Below, piece by piece: positions 26,205-35,923 of a DNA stretch of 64,000 bases (position 1 is the stretch's first letter; each line of letters begins with the position of its first letter). The notes under the pieces were generated by a model. The model made no database searches. It had not been told where the DNA came from and was given only the letters and a program-made list of their open reading frames with translations. Both the position numbers and the translations under genes were made by a program. Source of the DNA: Flectobacillus roseus (GTDB taxonomy: Bacteria > Bacteroidota > Bacteroidia > Cytophagales > Spirosomataceae); the NCBI RefSeq assembly GCF_030056665.1, contig NZ_JASHIG010000008.1; one strand, written 5' to 3'.

Positions 26205-29200
26205 CGTCGTTACTGTCGTCTGGTTGAGGGAATGAATCTAATTGGTGAACTAGGTTTTCTGTCAATGAGTCGTTTTCTTCATCTTTGATGAGCTTGCGAC
26301 CTTCAGCCATTGAACCAAAGATATAATACAAGCCTGGCACAATGATTACCCCAAAGATGGTACCGAATAACATACCGCCCAAGGCCGAAGCACCGATCGT
26401 TTTGTTACCAATTGCCCCTGCACCATGTGCCAACACCAATGGAATCAAACCTGCGATGAAGGCAAATGAGGTCATCAAGATTGGACGGAAACGAACTCTA
26501 GCTCCTTCAATAGCAGCGTCGAGCACTGTTGCGCCTTGATGGTGTTTTTGCATGGCAAACTCTACAATCAATACGGCGTTTTTACCTAACAAACCAACCA
26601 ACATGACCAAACCTACTTGTGCATAAATATCGTTGGCTAATCCCATTGATTTAATCATTAAGAATGAACCAAATACCCCTGCTGGTAACGATAATACTAC
26701 CGACAATGGAATAATAAAGCTTTCATATTGAGCAGCTAATACTACATAAACGAAGGCCAATACGATAAGGAAGATATAGATAGCTTCGTTACCACGTCTA
26801 ACTTCATCGTAAGAAAGGGCAGCCCAGTCAATATCAAATCCGTGTGGCAATGTTTCTTTGGCAACTTGTTGTACCGCAGCAATCGCCTGTCCCGAACTGT
26901 AACCTTTTGCAGCACCACCACGAATAGCGGCAGTAGTGTACATGTTGTAGCGGTTAATTTCGTTTGGTCCTTGCATTTTTTTGATTTTCATGAAAGATGA
27001 GAAAGGAACCATTTCGTCACGGTTATTTTTCACATACAATTTCATGACATCTTCTGGCAATTGTCTAAACTCTGGCGAAGCCTGAACGAATACTTTAAAG
27101 AAACGTTGGAATTTGATAAAACCTAGTTCGTAAGTACTACCAATCAAGATAGACAAAGTGTTCATGGCATTACCAATAGATACGCCTTTTTGCATGGCCA
27201 ATTGGTTGTCGATTTCTAGTTCGTACTGAGGATAGTTTGCACTAAAGAAAGTAAACAAACCTGTAAGTTCAGGACGTTTTTCTAGGGCTTTCATGAAATC
27301 ATTTTTCACGCTTTCCAATTGGTTGTAGTCACCCGAGTTAGTTTTATCCAACAATTGTAGGGCAAAACCACCTGCTGCACCATAACCAGGCACTGCTGGT
27401 GGATCGAAGAATTCGATGGTCGCTCCAGGAATTTCATGTGCTTTTTCTTCTAACTCATAAATGATTTCAGAAACCGAGTGATGACGTTCATCCCATGGTT
27501 TTAAGTTGATCAAACAAGTACCTGCGTTCGAACCACGACCTTCAGTAAGTACCTCATAACCAGCCAAAGCTGATACCGATTGGATACCTTCTACTTTTTC
27601 AGCAATTTCTTGTAGTCTACGTGAAATATCGTTGGTGCGTTCCAAGGTTGAGCCTGGAGGTGTTTGGATAATGGCATAAATCATACCTTGGTCTTCACTT
27701 GGAATAAAACCAGAAGGGAGGTTTGATGCAATACCTGCGATACCTGCCACAAATACAATCCATAGGACAACTGTCACTAATTTACGGTGAGCGATTACCT
27801 TCAGGATATTTACATAGAAGTTTGTCAACTTTTCGAAACCAGCATTGAAAACATCCAAGGCTTTGTCTAGGATATTTTTCTTCTTAGGTTTTCCATGATT
27901 ATTTTTCAAAATCATGGCACAAAGTACTGGTGTTACCGTAAGGGCAATTACCCCCGAGAGAATAATTGAACTTGCCATCGTAATGGAGAACTGACGGTAG
28001 AAAATACCAACAGGGCCACTCATAAATGCTACTGGAACGAATACCGCAGTCATCAATAACGTAATCGCAATAACCGCACCACTAATCTCACCTAATACTT
28101 TTCTTACGGCCTTATAAGGGGACAGGTGTTCCTCTTCCATCTTGGCATGGACGGCCTCGACGACGACAATGGCGTCATCTACTACGATACCGATAGCCAA
28201 TACCAAGGCAAACAAGGTAATCATGTTGATGGTCAAACCAAACAACTTAATAAAGATGAATGCACCAATCAATGAAATAGGTACCGCAAGCGTTGGAATC
28301 AATGTTGAACGCCAGTCTCCCAAGAATACAAATACTACTAATGCCACGAGAATGAAGGCATCGCGAAGCGTATGAATTACGTTTTCGGTAGAAGCATTCA
28401 AGAAGTTAGATACGTCATAACTGATTTGGTAGTCCATTCCTGGAGGGAATGAAGACTTTTTCAATTCTTCCAGTTTATCTTTAACACTCTTAATTACATC
28501 ACTGGCATTTGAACCATAAGTTTGTTTCAAGACAATTGCCGCCGAAGGATAACCATTTAGGTTGGAGTAAATATCATAATATTCACTACCTAGTTCTACC
28601 TTGGCAACGTCTTTCAACCTAAGGATTTCCCCATTAGGATTCGAGCGAATAATTACATCTTGATATTGTTCAGGTTTGTTAAAACGACCCTGATAGGTCA
28701 ATACATATTCGAGCGCTTCGGCACGTTTACCATCGGCACGACCAATACGACCAGGAGAACCAATCACACTTTGGTCGCCCAAAGCTTCCATGATTTCGTC
28801 TGCCGAAACGTTGTACGCACGCATACGGTCTGGGTTCAACCAAATACGCATAGCGTACTGACGGCTACCCAATATACGTGCTTGTCCGATACCATTCAAA
28901 CGCTGTAACTCTGGAATCATGTTCACCCCTGCAAAGTTGAACAAGAACTTCATATCTGCGTTTTTATCTTTCGAATAAAGGTTCACGTACATCAACATAC
29001 TGTTCATAACGCGGTTTACCACGACCCCTTCGCGTTGTACCAACGTTGGCAAACGGTTTAGTACTTGAGCAATCCTCGTATTTACCTGTACGAGGGCTTG
29101 GTCAGGGTCAGTTCCTAAGTTAAAAACAATCTGAATGTTGGCTTCACCCGCCGAAGTGGCATCGGAAGTCATGTAGCGCATACCCCAAACACCGTTGATA

Positions 29201-29403
29201 GCCTGCTCAAGGGGAATAAGCACCGACTCGGTAAGTACTTTGGCACTAGCACCCGGATAAGATGCACTTACCATTACTACTGGAGGTGCAATTTCTGGGA
29301 ATTGTGAAGTAGGGAGTGTCTTCAAAGACAAAATCCCCATGAAAACGATGACGATCGATATTACTATCGCTAATACCGGTCTTTGTATGAATTTACTAAA
29401 CAT
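26197..29403 (-). CDS. RND (HAE1/AcrB family) efflux pump, inner membrane subunit
   Basis: Proton-driven multidrug exporter of 1068 residues, normal for HAE1. The start 'FIQRPVLAIVISIVIVFMG' is the standard TM1. Two large periplasmic loops alternate with TM bundles; 'VLAIGIVVDDAIVVVEAVHA' in TM4 carries the Asp-Asp pair of the proton relay, and 'GLLGKNAVLIVEFA' in TM10 the Lys. An acidic C-terminal tail ('DSFPQPDDSNDDE') is typical in Bacteroidota. Flanked in operon order by the adaptor upstream and the TolC-like channel downstream. Substrates are probably amphiphilic drugs or bile-like compounds, not resolvable here. Confidence 0.95.
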   Translation of the reverse strand: MFSKFIQRPVLAIVISIVIVFMGILSLKTLPTSQFPEIAPPVVMVSASYPGASAKVLTESVLIPLEQAINGVWGMRYMTSDATSAGEANIQIVFNLGTDPDQALVQVNTRIAQVLNRLPTLVQREGVVVNRVMNSMLMYVNLYSKDKNADMKFLFNFAGVNMIPELQRLNGIGQARILGSRQYAMRIWLNPDRMRAYNVSADEIMEALGDQSVIGSPGRIGRADGKRAEALEYVLTYQGRFNKPEQYQDVIIRSNPNGEILRLKDVAKVELGSEYYDIYSNLNGYPSAAIVLKQTYGSNASDVIKSVKDKLEELKKSSFPPGMDYQISYDVSNFLNASTENVIHTLRDAFILVALVVFVFLGDWRSTLIPTLAVPISLIGAFIFIKLFGLTINMITLFALVLAIGIVVDDAIVVVEAVHAKMEEEHLSPYKAVRKVLGEISGAVIAITLLMTAVFVPVAFMSGPVGIFYRQFSITMASSIILSGVIALTVTPVLCAMILKNNHGKPKKKNILDKALDVFNAGFEKLTNFYVNILKVIAHRKLVTVVLWIVFVAGIAGIASNLPSGFIPSEDQGMIYAIIQTPPGSTLERTNDISRRLQEIAEKVEGIQSVSALAGYEVLTEGRGSNAGTCLINLKPWDERHHSVSEIIYELEEKAHEIPGATIEFFDPPAVPGYGAAGGFALQLLDKTNSGDYNQLESVKNDFMKALEKRPELTGLFTFFSANYPQYELEIDNQLAMQKGVSIGNAMNTLSILIGSTYELGFIKFQRFFKVFVQASPEFRQLPEDVMKLYVKNNRDEMVPFSSFMKIKKMQGPNEINRYNMYTTAAIRGGAAKGYSSGQAIAAVQQVAKETLPHGFDIDWAALSYDEVRRGNEAIYIFLIVLAFVYVVLAAQYESFIIPLSVVLSLPAGVFGSFLMIKSMGLANDIYAQVGLVMLVGLLGKNAVLIVEFAMQKHHQGATVLDAAIEGARVRFRPILMTSFAFIAGLIPLVLAHGAGAIGNKTIGASALGGMLFGTIFGVIIVPGLYYIFGSMAEGRKLIKDEENDSLTENLVHQLDSFPQPDDSNDDE

Positions 29404-29583
29404 GTTCTTCTTGAAGTTTTTGAATACACAAGTGATTGAAGTCTGGACTGAAAGAGTAGGTGTTGAGTGATTGGTGGCTATGAGTCATAACCACCTCATC
29501 CATAGCTCAATGAATGCGAATTCCAAAACTCACTCATTGATAATTCACTCAAGCACAATAATTAACTCTTGCAGTTTCTTAGA

Positions 29584-30669
29584 TTATTCAGCATACACTC
29601 TTAAGTGCGAAATCACTTTTTGTGGATCCTCATAATCGAACTTAATCTTATCGTTGTCTCTCACTTTCTTAATACCTTCAAGAAGTATTTTTTCATCGCC
29701 TTTCAAGCCTGATTTGATGATATAAATATCTGGCAATTCAGCAGCGATGGTTACCTCGCGTGACTTTACAGTATTGTCTTTATCTACGACAAATACATAT
29801 TTTTTCTCAAGTACTTCGAAAGTAGCTTTCTGTGGAATGATGACAGCATTTTTCAATGGCGATTCCATCAAGATGCTACCAGTTTCACCATGTCTCAACA
29901 ATTTCTCAGGGTTAGCAAACGTAGCACGGAAGGCGATATTACCTGTTTCGTTATTGAAGTCCGCTTCGATCGTTTGAATCACACCTGTATGAGGGAAAAT
30001 ATCTTGGTTAGCCATTTTCAATTTTACGATTGGTAAAGTTGTTCCTTTGGCTTTTGTTTTCAAGTCAAGATATTGAGATTCAGGCACATTGAAATAAACC
30101 CACATTTTGCTATTGTCTGAAAGGGTTGTCAACAAATCACCTTCGTCCAACAAACTACCTTCACGTACAGCGAAGTGGTCCATGATACCGTCAAATGGCG
30201 CTCTGATTTCAGTAAAGCCTAAGTGTACTTTTGCCAAGTCCATTTCGGCTTTTGCTTTATCCCATTTTGCTTTTGCCAAGGCCAATTCGTTTTTAGAAAC
30301 AATATTGCTTTCTGCCAACGATTTGGTGTTTTGGTATTCGATTTCAGCAAAATTTGCTTCAGCTTGTGCCTTTTGGAACTCCGCTTGGTATTGCAAAGGA
30401 AGGATTTGGAACATTAATTGTCCTTTCTTCACAAACTGACCTTCATCAACATATATCTTTTTTAAATAACCTTTTTCTAAGGCACGCAACTCAATGTGTT
30501 GAATCGCGCGAATCTGGCTCACAAACTCGTGAATGGCGGTTGTGTCTTTTTTTAGCGGGCTGGTTACAAGAAGTTTAATCTCTTCTTTCTTTTCTTCTTC
30601 TTTTTTAGAATCGCAGCTAGTATGGCATAGCATAACAGCCACACCCATCAGGATGAGAATTTTTTTCAT
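29584..30669 (-). CDS. RND efflux periplasmic adaptor (MFP) lipoprotein
   Basis: Membrane fusion protein of 361 residues linking the RND pump and TolC-like channel. I start at the ATG at 30669 because it gives a clean lipoprotein signal ending 'VMLCHTSC' (Cys19); the frame has a further upstream ATG that adds a non-signal tail. A biotinyl-lipoyl half ('YVDEGQFVKKGQLMFQI'), a coiled-coil alpha-hairpin (about 85-140), the second lipoyl half ('TEIRAPFDGIMDHFAVREGS') and beta-barrel follow. First gene of the operon adaptor-pump-channel. Confidence 0.92.
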   Translation of the reverse strand: MKKILILMGVAVMLCHTSCDSKKEEEKKEEIKLLVTSPLKKDTTAIHEFVSQIRAIQHIELRALEKGYLKKIYVDEGQFVKKGQLMFQILPLQYQAEFQKAQAEANFAEIEYQNTKSLAESNIVSKNELALAKAKWDKAKAEMDLAKVHLGFTEIRAPFDGIMDHFAVREGSLLDEGDLLTTLSDNSKMWVYFNVPESQYLDLKTKAKGTTLPIVKLKMANQDIFPHTGVIQTIEADFNNETGNIAFRATFANPEKLLRHGETGSILMESPLKNAVIIPQKATFEVLEKKYVFVVDKDNTVKSREVTIAAELPDIYIIKSGLKGDEKILLEGIKKVRDNDKIKFDYEDPQKVISHLRVYAE

Positions 30670-30915
30670 GATTTTGTATTGTGAAATTGTGAGATAGACT
30701 ACTGCCAAACAGCTCTGAAGGGATTTTGGGAAACAGAAAAATGATAAATCACAACATTATATTGATAATATTTTTGATTTAAACGACTAGTGAGTAAACT
30801 GAAAAGTATATTCAATCAACATGACACTAGCATCTGCTACCTGAAAATCACTACCTAGAGGGCTGTAACAATATTTGGAATGGGGACGGGACCTTGAATC
30901 CCAATAGGTATTTTC

Positions 30916-31335
30916 TCATAGTCGGAATACACCGAAAACGATAAATAGTTTGTTGGGAGAAAGTTGTAAAAGATTTTTACTGTAAGAAGAAAACTGAGGG
31001 CTGCGAAGTTGGATTAAGTTTTGGTACCAACTAAAGAAAAGAGATGCAATAGCATTTCCAGCCTGAATATGCTCTGATGAAGCAAGAGTCGCTTCATCTT
31101 CTTCCACTTCTTTTTCGTTGGCATCAAAAAATACTTTTTCTCCTCTCTCAGTAACAGGTACAGAGAAAACAGCAGTTTGATGCGACTCGAGAAGTGTGTT
31201 GTGGAAAGTCGAATTGGTGTTTGAAAAAGACGCAGCAATATCCCCTTCCTTGTGAGAGCGAGCCATCAACTGGTTCGTGAAGCTCAACACGAGGAAAACT
31301 AGTGAGAAGAGATATTTTACAAATGTCTTGTTCAT
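30916..31335 (-). CDS. Small exported hypothetical protein
   Basis: Protein of 139 residues from the ATG at 31335. The N-terminus looks like a signal or anchor ('YLFSLVFLVLSFTNQLMA'). A Ser/Thr/Asn-rich and then acidic middle ('NEKEVEEDEATLASSE') is followed by a hydrophobic, basic C-terminus ('SPNKLFIVFGVFRL'). I do not recognise it. It resembles in build, though not clearly in sequence, the 118-residue protein at 40162 that precedes a TonB receptor. Located about 250 bp upstream of the RND operon on the same strand, so it could be part of the same regulatory region. Confidence 0.55.
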   Translation of the reverse strand: MNKTFVKYLFSLVFLVLSFTNQLMARSHKEGDIAASFSNTNSTFHNTLLESHQTAVFSVPVTERGEKVFFDANEKEVEEDEATLASSEHIQAGNAIASLFFSWYQNLIQLRSPQFSSYSKNLLQLSPNKLFIVFGVFRL

Positions 31336-31878
31336 TTGATGCGAAAAGTAGTGTGTTGAAATAACACTTGCAAATGTTTTAACCCAAAATTTATATAAAG
31401 GAAACAAGAATCTTGTATTAGTTATATTATATCCTTATTTCTTCTAAAAATAAAAACTTAGATTGAATTTTTTTGTACTTTTTCAGTATCTACAAAAACT
31501 TCAAATTGAGCTAAATGGACGAATACACAAAGGAGTAAAAAAGCGAAGCTTTTAAGTGTTTGAAATATAGTGAGTTGACTTTTGTATGTGGCACTATTAA
31601 TTCAATCTGTATGCTGTGGTCGCTCTTTAATTTTGCTTAGTTTTTCTTCCAAAATTTTTTAAATCTTGGATTTGTCCAATCTAAACTTGCTCTCAAAAAG
31701 AACATAAATCTCGTTTTTGTTCAATATTTGAGCCAATTTAAGAAGCTTTTGTTTGTTGAGACTCATTCTATTAGTAAAGGTTTAATAGGAAGTTGAAAAA
31801 AATGAGATTTTTTCTCAAAAATTGCGAAACTGTAAAATTTGACTTTGAAATATACCTAAAGGGTTGATCAAAAGCTGC
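31336..31878. other. Intergenic region without supported gene
   Basis: About 540 bp, AT-rich. No ORF, no clear hairpin terminator and no repeat copy. It presumably contains the promoter for the 139-residue protein. Confidence 0.4.
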
Positions 31879-32739
31879 TTAATGAAATAATTTTCGATAG
31901 TTTAGCGGCGTCATTTTTTTCATCTTTTTAAACTGTCTATTAAAGTTTGAAACATTCTGAAAACCTGATTCAAAGCAGATATCTGCGATAGAAATATCTT
32001 TTTCCTGAAGCATTTTGCAGGCATGTTCAATCCGAATTTCGGTCAAGATATAGCTAAACGTCTCCCGAGTTCGATGCTTGAAATATCGACTAAATGCCGA
32101 TTCACTCATATTTACTAAGCTGGCAACTTGCTCCAAATGAGTCTCTTGTTGGAAGTTTTGCATCATGTACGCAAATACCTGCTTAATTCGAGCAGATTCT
32201 TCCGAATTATTGATGGTAATGGTGTAGGAGTTTAAATATTTGACGGCAGTTTCCTTACTCATTTGATTCAGAATCGACAAAACACTTAGAACTCTATCCA
32301 TACCTTCTAGTCGACTTAAAGAGGCCAAAGTTGGTTTAATTTTCTGACAAAATTCATGACTAAACTGAATTCCTCGCTTGGCGTTTTCAAACAGATCGAA
32401 TACTTTTTGATTTTCGGGTTTTAATAAAAAATCATTTCCTAAAAAATCCTCTGTGAAATGAATGACCGTTGATTGTGCCATTTCTGAAGACTTTCCTTCT
32501 ATAAAATCAGGGTCATTTTTGTAAAAATGTGGTACGTACGAGCCAATAATTACTAGATCGTCGGGTCCAAATTCCTCAATACTTGTACCAATATATTTTT
32601 TGCCCGTGCTTGATTTCATCCAAACTATCTCAATTTCTGGATGAAAATGCCAAGGCGTTGGAAAAAATTGGCAGGATTGTTCAAATATGTTGAACGACAA
32701 GCCCGATGGTTTATTAATCTTAAGTAATTGTGGTTTCAT
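31879..32739 (-). CDS. AraC family transcriptional regulator with cupin sensor
   Basis: Regulator of 286 residues. The N-terminal cupin has 'TPWHFHPEIEIVWM' (metal or ligand-binding histidines) and 'PHFYKNDP'. The C-terminal 100 residues carry both AraC helix-turn-helix units ('LEQVASLVNMSESAFSRYFK' and 'IADICFESGFQNVSNFNRQF') and the closing 'MTPLNYRK'. It is divergent from the GH3 glycosidase starting at 32874, with 134 bp between, so it is a plausible regulator of that gene, probably responding to a sugar. Confidence 0.88.
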   Translation of the reverse strand: MKPQLLKINKPSGLSFNIFEQSCQFFPTPWHFHPEIEIVWMKSSTGKKYIGTSIEEFGPDDLVIIGSYVPHFYKNDPDFIEGKSSEMAQSTVIHFTEDFLGNDFLLKPENQKVFDLFENAKRGIQFSHEFCQKIKPTLASLSRLEGMDRVLSVLSILNQMSKETAVKYLNSYTITINNSEESARIKQVFAYMMQNFQQETHLEQVASLVNMSESAFSRYFKHRTRETFSYILTEIRIEHACKMLQEKDISIADICFESGFQNVSNFNRQFKKMKKMTPLNYRKLFH

Positions 32740-32873
32740 GGTATTGATTCTACATATTTCAAGTTGAATTTGTTAAAAAAGTATTAAAAATTAAAAGAAT
32801 AGGTAAATAATTACTTGTATTACTTTGATAGATTTGTGTAAATATTTAAAGAAAATTTTGAATTAAATTTACT

Positions 32874-34904
32874 ATGAAAAATATTATACCTTATTCCATA
32901 AAAGCACTATTGACCCTTGGTTCGGTAGTAATTTCTTTCGCTTCTTTGGCGCAAACCCTCAAACAGCCTGAGCTTGGTCATCGTACTGTATCAATCCTGA
33001 CCGTTGGGAAGTTGAAATTTAAAGACCTTAACAAAAATGGTAAGCTAGATCCATACGAAGATTGGCGCCTACCTGTCAACACGCGCATACAAGATCTCGT
33101 AAGCCAAATGACTTTAGACGAAAAGGCTGGTATGATGCTCATTAGTACTACCCGTATGGCTGGCGATTTTGCGTTCGAACAAGGCAAGCCGAAAGGACCT
33201 ATCACTAATGGTTTTAATGAGGAAGATTTGGTTCAAAATATCAATATGTTTAGCCGAAAACCTTTGCCATATCCATTGCTTTCAGCATCGGGAACGACTA
33301 AAGGTGTAAAAGAAAAACACCTGAGAAATTTTATTTTACGTGCCAATACCGACGCCAAAACGATGGCCGAATGGTCTAATAATTTGCAGCAATTGACGGA
33401 AGGAACTCGTCTAGGAATCCCTGCTATTGTGGCTTCGAACCCTCGCAATCATATTACGAGAGATAACTCCGTAGGTTTGAGTGTAGGAGCGACCGTATTT
33501 TCCAAATGGCCGGGCGAATTAGGCTTATCAGCTATGCGGGACTTAAAATTAACGCGTCAGTTTGCTGAAATTGCCGCTCAAGAATGGAAAGCTGTCGGAC
33601 TTCGCAAGGGTTATCAATATATGGCCGATTTAGCTACTGAACCTCGTTGGCAGCGAATAGAAGGCACTTTTGGCGAAGATGCCGACTGGGCTGCCAGTAT
33701 GATGTTTGAAGTGGTGCAAGGTTTTCAAGGTAAGAAACTGAATCCCAATTCTGTGGCACTCACAACCAAGCATTTCCCTGGAGGTGGTCCACAAGTGGAA
33801 GGTCAAGATCCGCATTTTGATTTTGGGAAAGACCAACATTATCCTGGAGGAATGTTTGAATATCATCTCAAACCATTTATTGCGGCTATTAAAGCGGGTA
33901 CTTCTTCGATGATGCCCTATTATGCCAAACCTATTAAAACTGAATTTGAAGAAGTTGGTTTTGCTTACAGCAAAGCAATTATTACAGATTTACTCAGAAA
34001 AAAACTAGGTTTTCAGGGTATTGTCAACTCAGATACTGGGCCTATCGAAATGATGCCTTGGGGCGTAGAAGGTCTTTCGATTTTGGAACGTTATCAAAAG
34101 AGCCTAGATGCTGGGGTTGATTTATATTCTGGTTCTGCTGATCCAAGTTTATTGATAGAAACGGTTAAAAAAGGACTTGTTAGTGAAAAACGAATAGACG
34201 AATCTGTAACAAGAATTCTGAGAGAACGTTTCGAATTAGGGCTATTTGAAAATCCGTATGTAGACGCAGAGGCAGCTCAAAGAATTGTTGGAAATGCCAA
34301 TTTTCAAAAAGTTGCGGATATTGCTTTAAGAAAATCGATTGTGGTATTGAAAAATGAAAAGCAAACTCTGCCAATCAAAGCTAAAACTAAGGTGTATTTT
34401 GAAACTTATTTGGAGAGTGGAAAAAACAATCCTCACTATGTGTATCAACCAAAATCTTCGACCGACTATGCCGTTGAGTTTGTAAAAACGCCTGAAGAAG
34501 CTGATCAAGTCATTGTTTGGTTGATGCCAGGCACAGCAGGGGGCTTATTTGGCTCAACAGGAGCACCGATTGATTTACGTCTTTCTAAAAACTTGGTTGA
34601 TATAGAATATGTCAACAAAATTTTAAAATCAGGTAAATCAAGTACGCTTTGTATCAATTTTACAAGTCCTTGGGTGATGGAAGAATTGGCGCCAAGTAAT
34701 GCCTTGTTAGCTACTTTCGGCACAACCCCTGAGGCTGTTTTAGATATAGTTTTAGGGAAATTTAAACCTTCAGGTAAACTTCCATTTTCTATTCCAGCAT
34801 CATCTAAAGCAGTGTTAGAAAATCTTTCGGATGTGCCAGGCTTTATGAAAAAAGGAGAGTATGCCCTATACAAATCTGGGGATGGCTTACAAGCATTGAA
34901 ATAA
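32874..34904 (+). CDS. Secreted glycoside hydrolase family 3 protein
   Basis: Exported beta-glucosidase/xylosidase-type enzyme of 676 residues with signal peptide 'ISFASLAQ'. An insert early on ('FKDLNKNGKLDPYEDW') looks like a calcium-binding DxNxNGxxDxxE loop. The TIM barrel carries 'LTTKHFPGGG' (Lys299, His300) and the likely nucleophile Asp387 in 'GIVNSDTG'. The GH3 C-terminal alpha/beta sandwich follows. The usual SDW is SDT here, and there is no clear fibronectin-III tail, so the exact specificity is uncertain. Regulated perhaps by the divergent AraC protein. Confidence 0.9.
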   Translation: MKNIIPYSIKALLTLGSVVISFASLAQTLKQPELGHRTVSILTVGKLKFKDLNKNGKLDPYEDWRLPVNTRIQDLVSQMTLDEKAGMMLISTTRMAGDFAFEQGKPKGPITNGFNEEDLVQNINMFSRKPLPYPLLSASGTTKGVKEKHLRNFILRANTDAKTMAEWSNNLQQLTEGTRLGIPAIVASNPRNHITRDNSVGLSVGATVFSKWPGELGLSAMRDLKLTRQFAEIAAQEWKAVGLRKGYQYMADLATEPRWQRIEGTFGEDADWAASMMFEVVQGFQGKKLNPNSVALTTKHFPGGGPQVEGQDPHFDFGKDQHYPGGMFEYHLKPFIAAIKAGTSSMMPYYAKPIKTEFEEVGFAYSKAIITDLLRKKLGFQGIVNSDTGPIEMMPWGVEGLSILERYQKSLDAGVDLYSGSADPSLLIETVKKGLVSEKRIDESVTRILRERFELGLFENPYVDAEAAQRIVGNANFQKVADIALRKSIVVLKNEKQTLPIKAKTKVYFETYLESGKNNPHYVYQPKSSTDYAVEFVKTPEEADQVIVWLMPGTAGGLFGSTGAPIDLRLSKNLVDIEYVNKILKSGKSSTLCINFTSPWVMEELAPSNALLATFGTTPEAVLDIVLGKFKPSGKLPFSIPASSKAVLENLSDVPGFMKKGEYALYKSGDGLQALK

Positions 34905-34943
34905 GGTTAAGTATGAATGCTGAATAAGATTTATTTATCAGTT

Positions 34944-35093
34944 TAGGCACTAGGCAACAGGCACAAGGCAAAGAGTGTTAAAATATTTTTAAATAACCAC
35001 AGAAATGCTTTTTCAAAGCCCACTGCCGAAAGCCGATACCTGAAAGCTCAAGGCACAATCTTAAACTTTATTTTGCGTACTAACTTAGTTTTT
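34944..35093. repeat. Intergenic repeat family A, copy 2
   Basis: Second copy of the block found at 70-217. It keeps 'ctgccgaaagccgatacctg' exactly and closes with 'gcgtactaacttagttttta'. Diverged near the start where 'aggcac' units vary in number. Lies between the GH3 gene and the ars cluster. Confidence 0.65.
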
Positions 35094-35154
35094 ACGTCTT
35101 GCTCGTTTGAATAAAGCGGGCAAGATTTTTAAAAAAAAAAAACATATCGTTAAA

Positions 35155-35186
35155 TTTGTATATCGTAATATTGCGATATACCTTTG
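35155..35186 (+). promoter_or_regulatory. Promoter with ArsR-type operator dyad
   Basis: TTTG at 35155-35158 and TACCTTTG at 35179-35186 fit the Bacteroidota -33/-7 boxes with a 20-base spacer. A 22-base near-palindrome at 35159-35180, with outer halves TATATCG and CGATATA, fills that spacer exactly. Such AT-rich CGAT dyads are typical ArsR/SmtB operators, so the ArsR encoded at 36566 probably represses here. Confidence 0.65.
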
Positions 35187-35213
35187 TTGTATCATTAAAA
35201 TTTGTCAATTCGC

Positions 35214-35720
35214 ATGACTAATATTTCCAAAAATCTCGTCATCCGAGCAATGCAAGAAAATGATTGGGAGAGTGTTGCTCAAATCTATCAGGAGGGAATG
35301 GATACCGATATGGCTACATTCGAAACGCAAGTGCCTTCGTGGGATAAATGGGATAGCGGGCATTTAAAAATCTGCCGTTTTGTCGTAGAACAAGATCATA
35401 AAGTGATTGCTTGGGCTGCTCTAAGCCCCGTTTCCACGAGAGCTGTCTATGCAGGAGTGGCCGAATTGAGCATATATGTGGCAACTGAGTCCAAAGGCAA
35501 AGGTATTGGAAGTTTCTTAATGAGTCGAGTGATAGAAGAAAGCGAAAGGGTAGGTATATGGACGCTCCAGTCAAGTATTTTTTCAGAAAATACTACTAGC
35601 ATTCATTTGCATCAAAAGTCAGGATTCAGAATTGTAGGGTATCGCGAGAAAATCGCTCAAAGAAACGGCATTTGGCGCAATACCCATATCCTAGAGAGAA
35701 GAAGCACCAGAGAGTTTTGA
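35214..35720 (+). CDS. GNAT acetyltransferase, phosphinothricin/ArsN-like
   Basis: N-acetyltransferase of 168 residues from the ATG at 35214 (a TTG four codons earlier lies in the expected leader). The acetyl-CoA loop is 'ATESKGKGIGSFLMSRVIEE', followed by 'LQSSIFSENTTSIHLHQKSG' and 'NTHILERR', the layout of phosphinothricin acetyltransferases. Genes of this family placed in ars clusters are called arsN and acetylate organoarsenical antibiotics such as arsinothricin; here that function is inferred from position. It leads the ars cluster and lies under the ArsR-type operator. Confidence 0.82.
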   Translation: MTNISKNLVIRAMQENDWESVAQIYQEGMDTDMATFETQVPSWDKWDSGHLKICRFVVEQDHKVIAWAALSPVSTRAVYAGVAELSIYVATESKGKGIGSFLMSRVIEESERVGIWTLQSSIFSENTTSIHLHQKSGFRIVGYREKIAQRNGIWRNTHILERRSTREF

Positions 35721-35796
35721 GTGGTGAATTGTGAATGATGAATTAGGGCTGTACGAAGGATTTCCTTTCAAAAGAGCTCTTACCATTAGCCTTTTT

Positions 35797-35863
35797 TGAT
35801 GAAGTGGCAACTCTTGCAGTTGCCATTTTGAAGGCGGTAACTGCAAGAGTTACCACTTCATCA
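35797..35863. terminator. Long hairpin between acetyltransferase and phosphatase genes
   Basis: 28-base arms (35797-35824 and 35836-35863) with two differences, one a G-U pair, around an 11-base loop. Followed by ATTTTATTTT on the + strand. It may attenuate or terminate the lead transcript or protect the mRNA end. Confidence 0.55.
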
Positions 35864-35923
35864 ATTTTATTTTGCGTCATCACTCAATATTCAGAATTTA
35901 TATTTTAACCAATATTTCTAATC

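Noticed and set aside
34905..35150. Possible small gene between GH3 and ars cluster
   Set aside because: No ORF with start and coding character; the stretch is repeat family A followed by a poly-A run.
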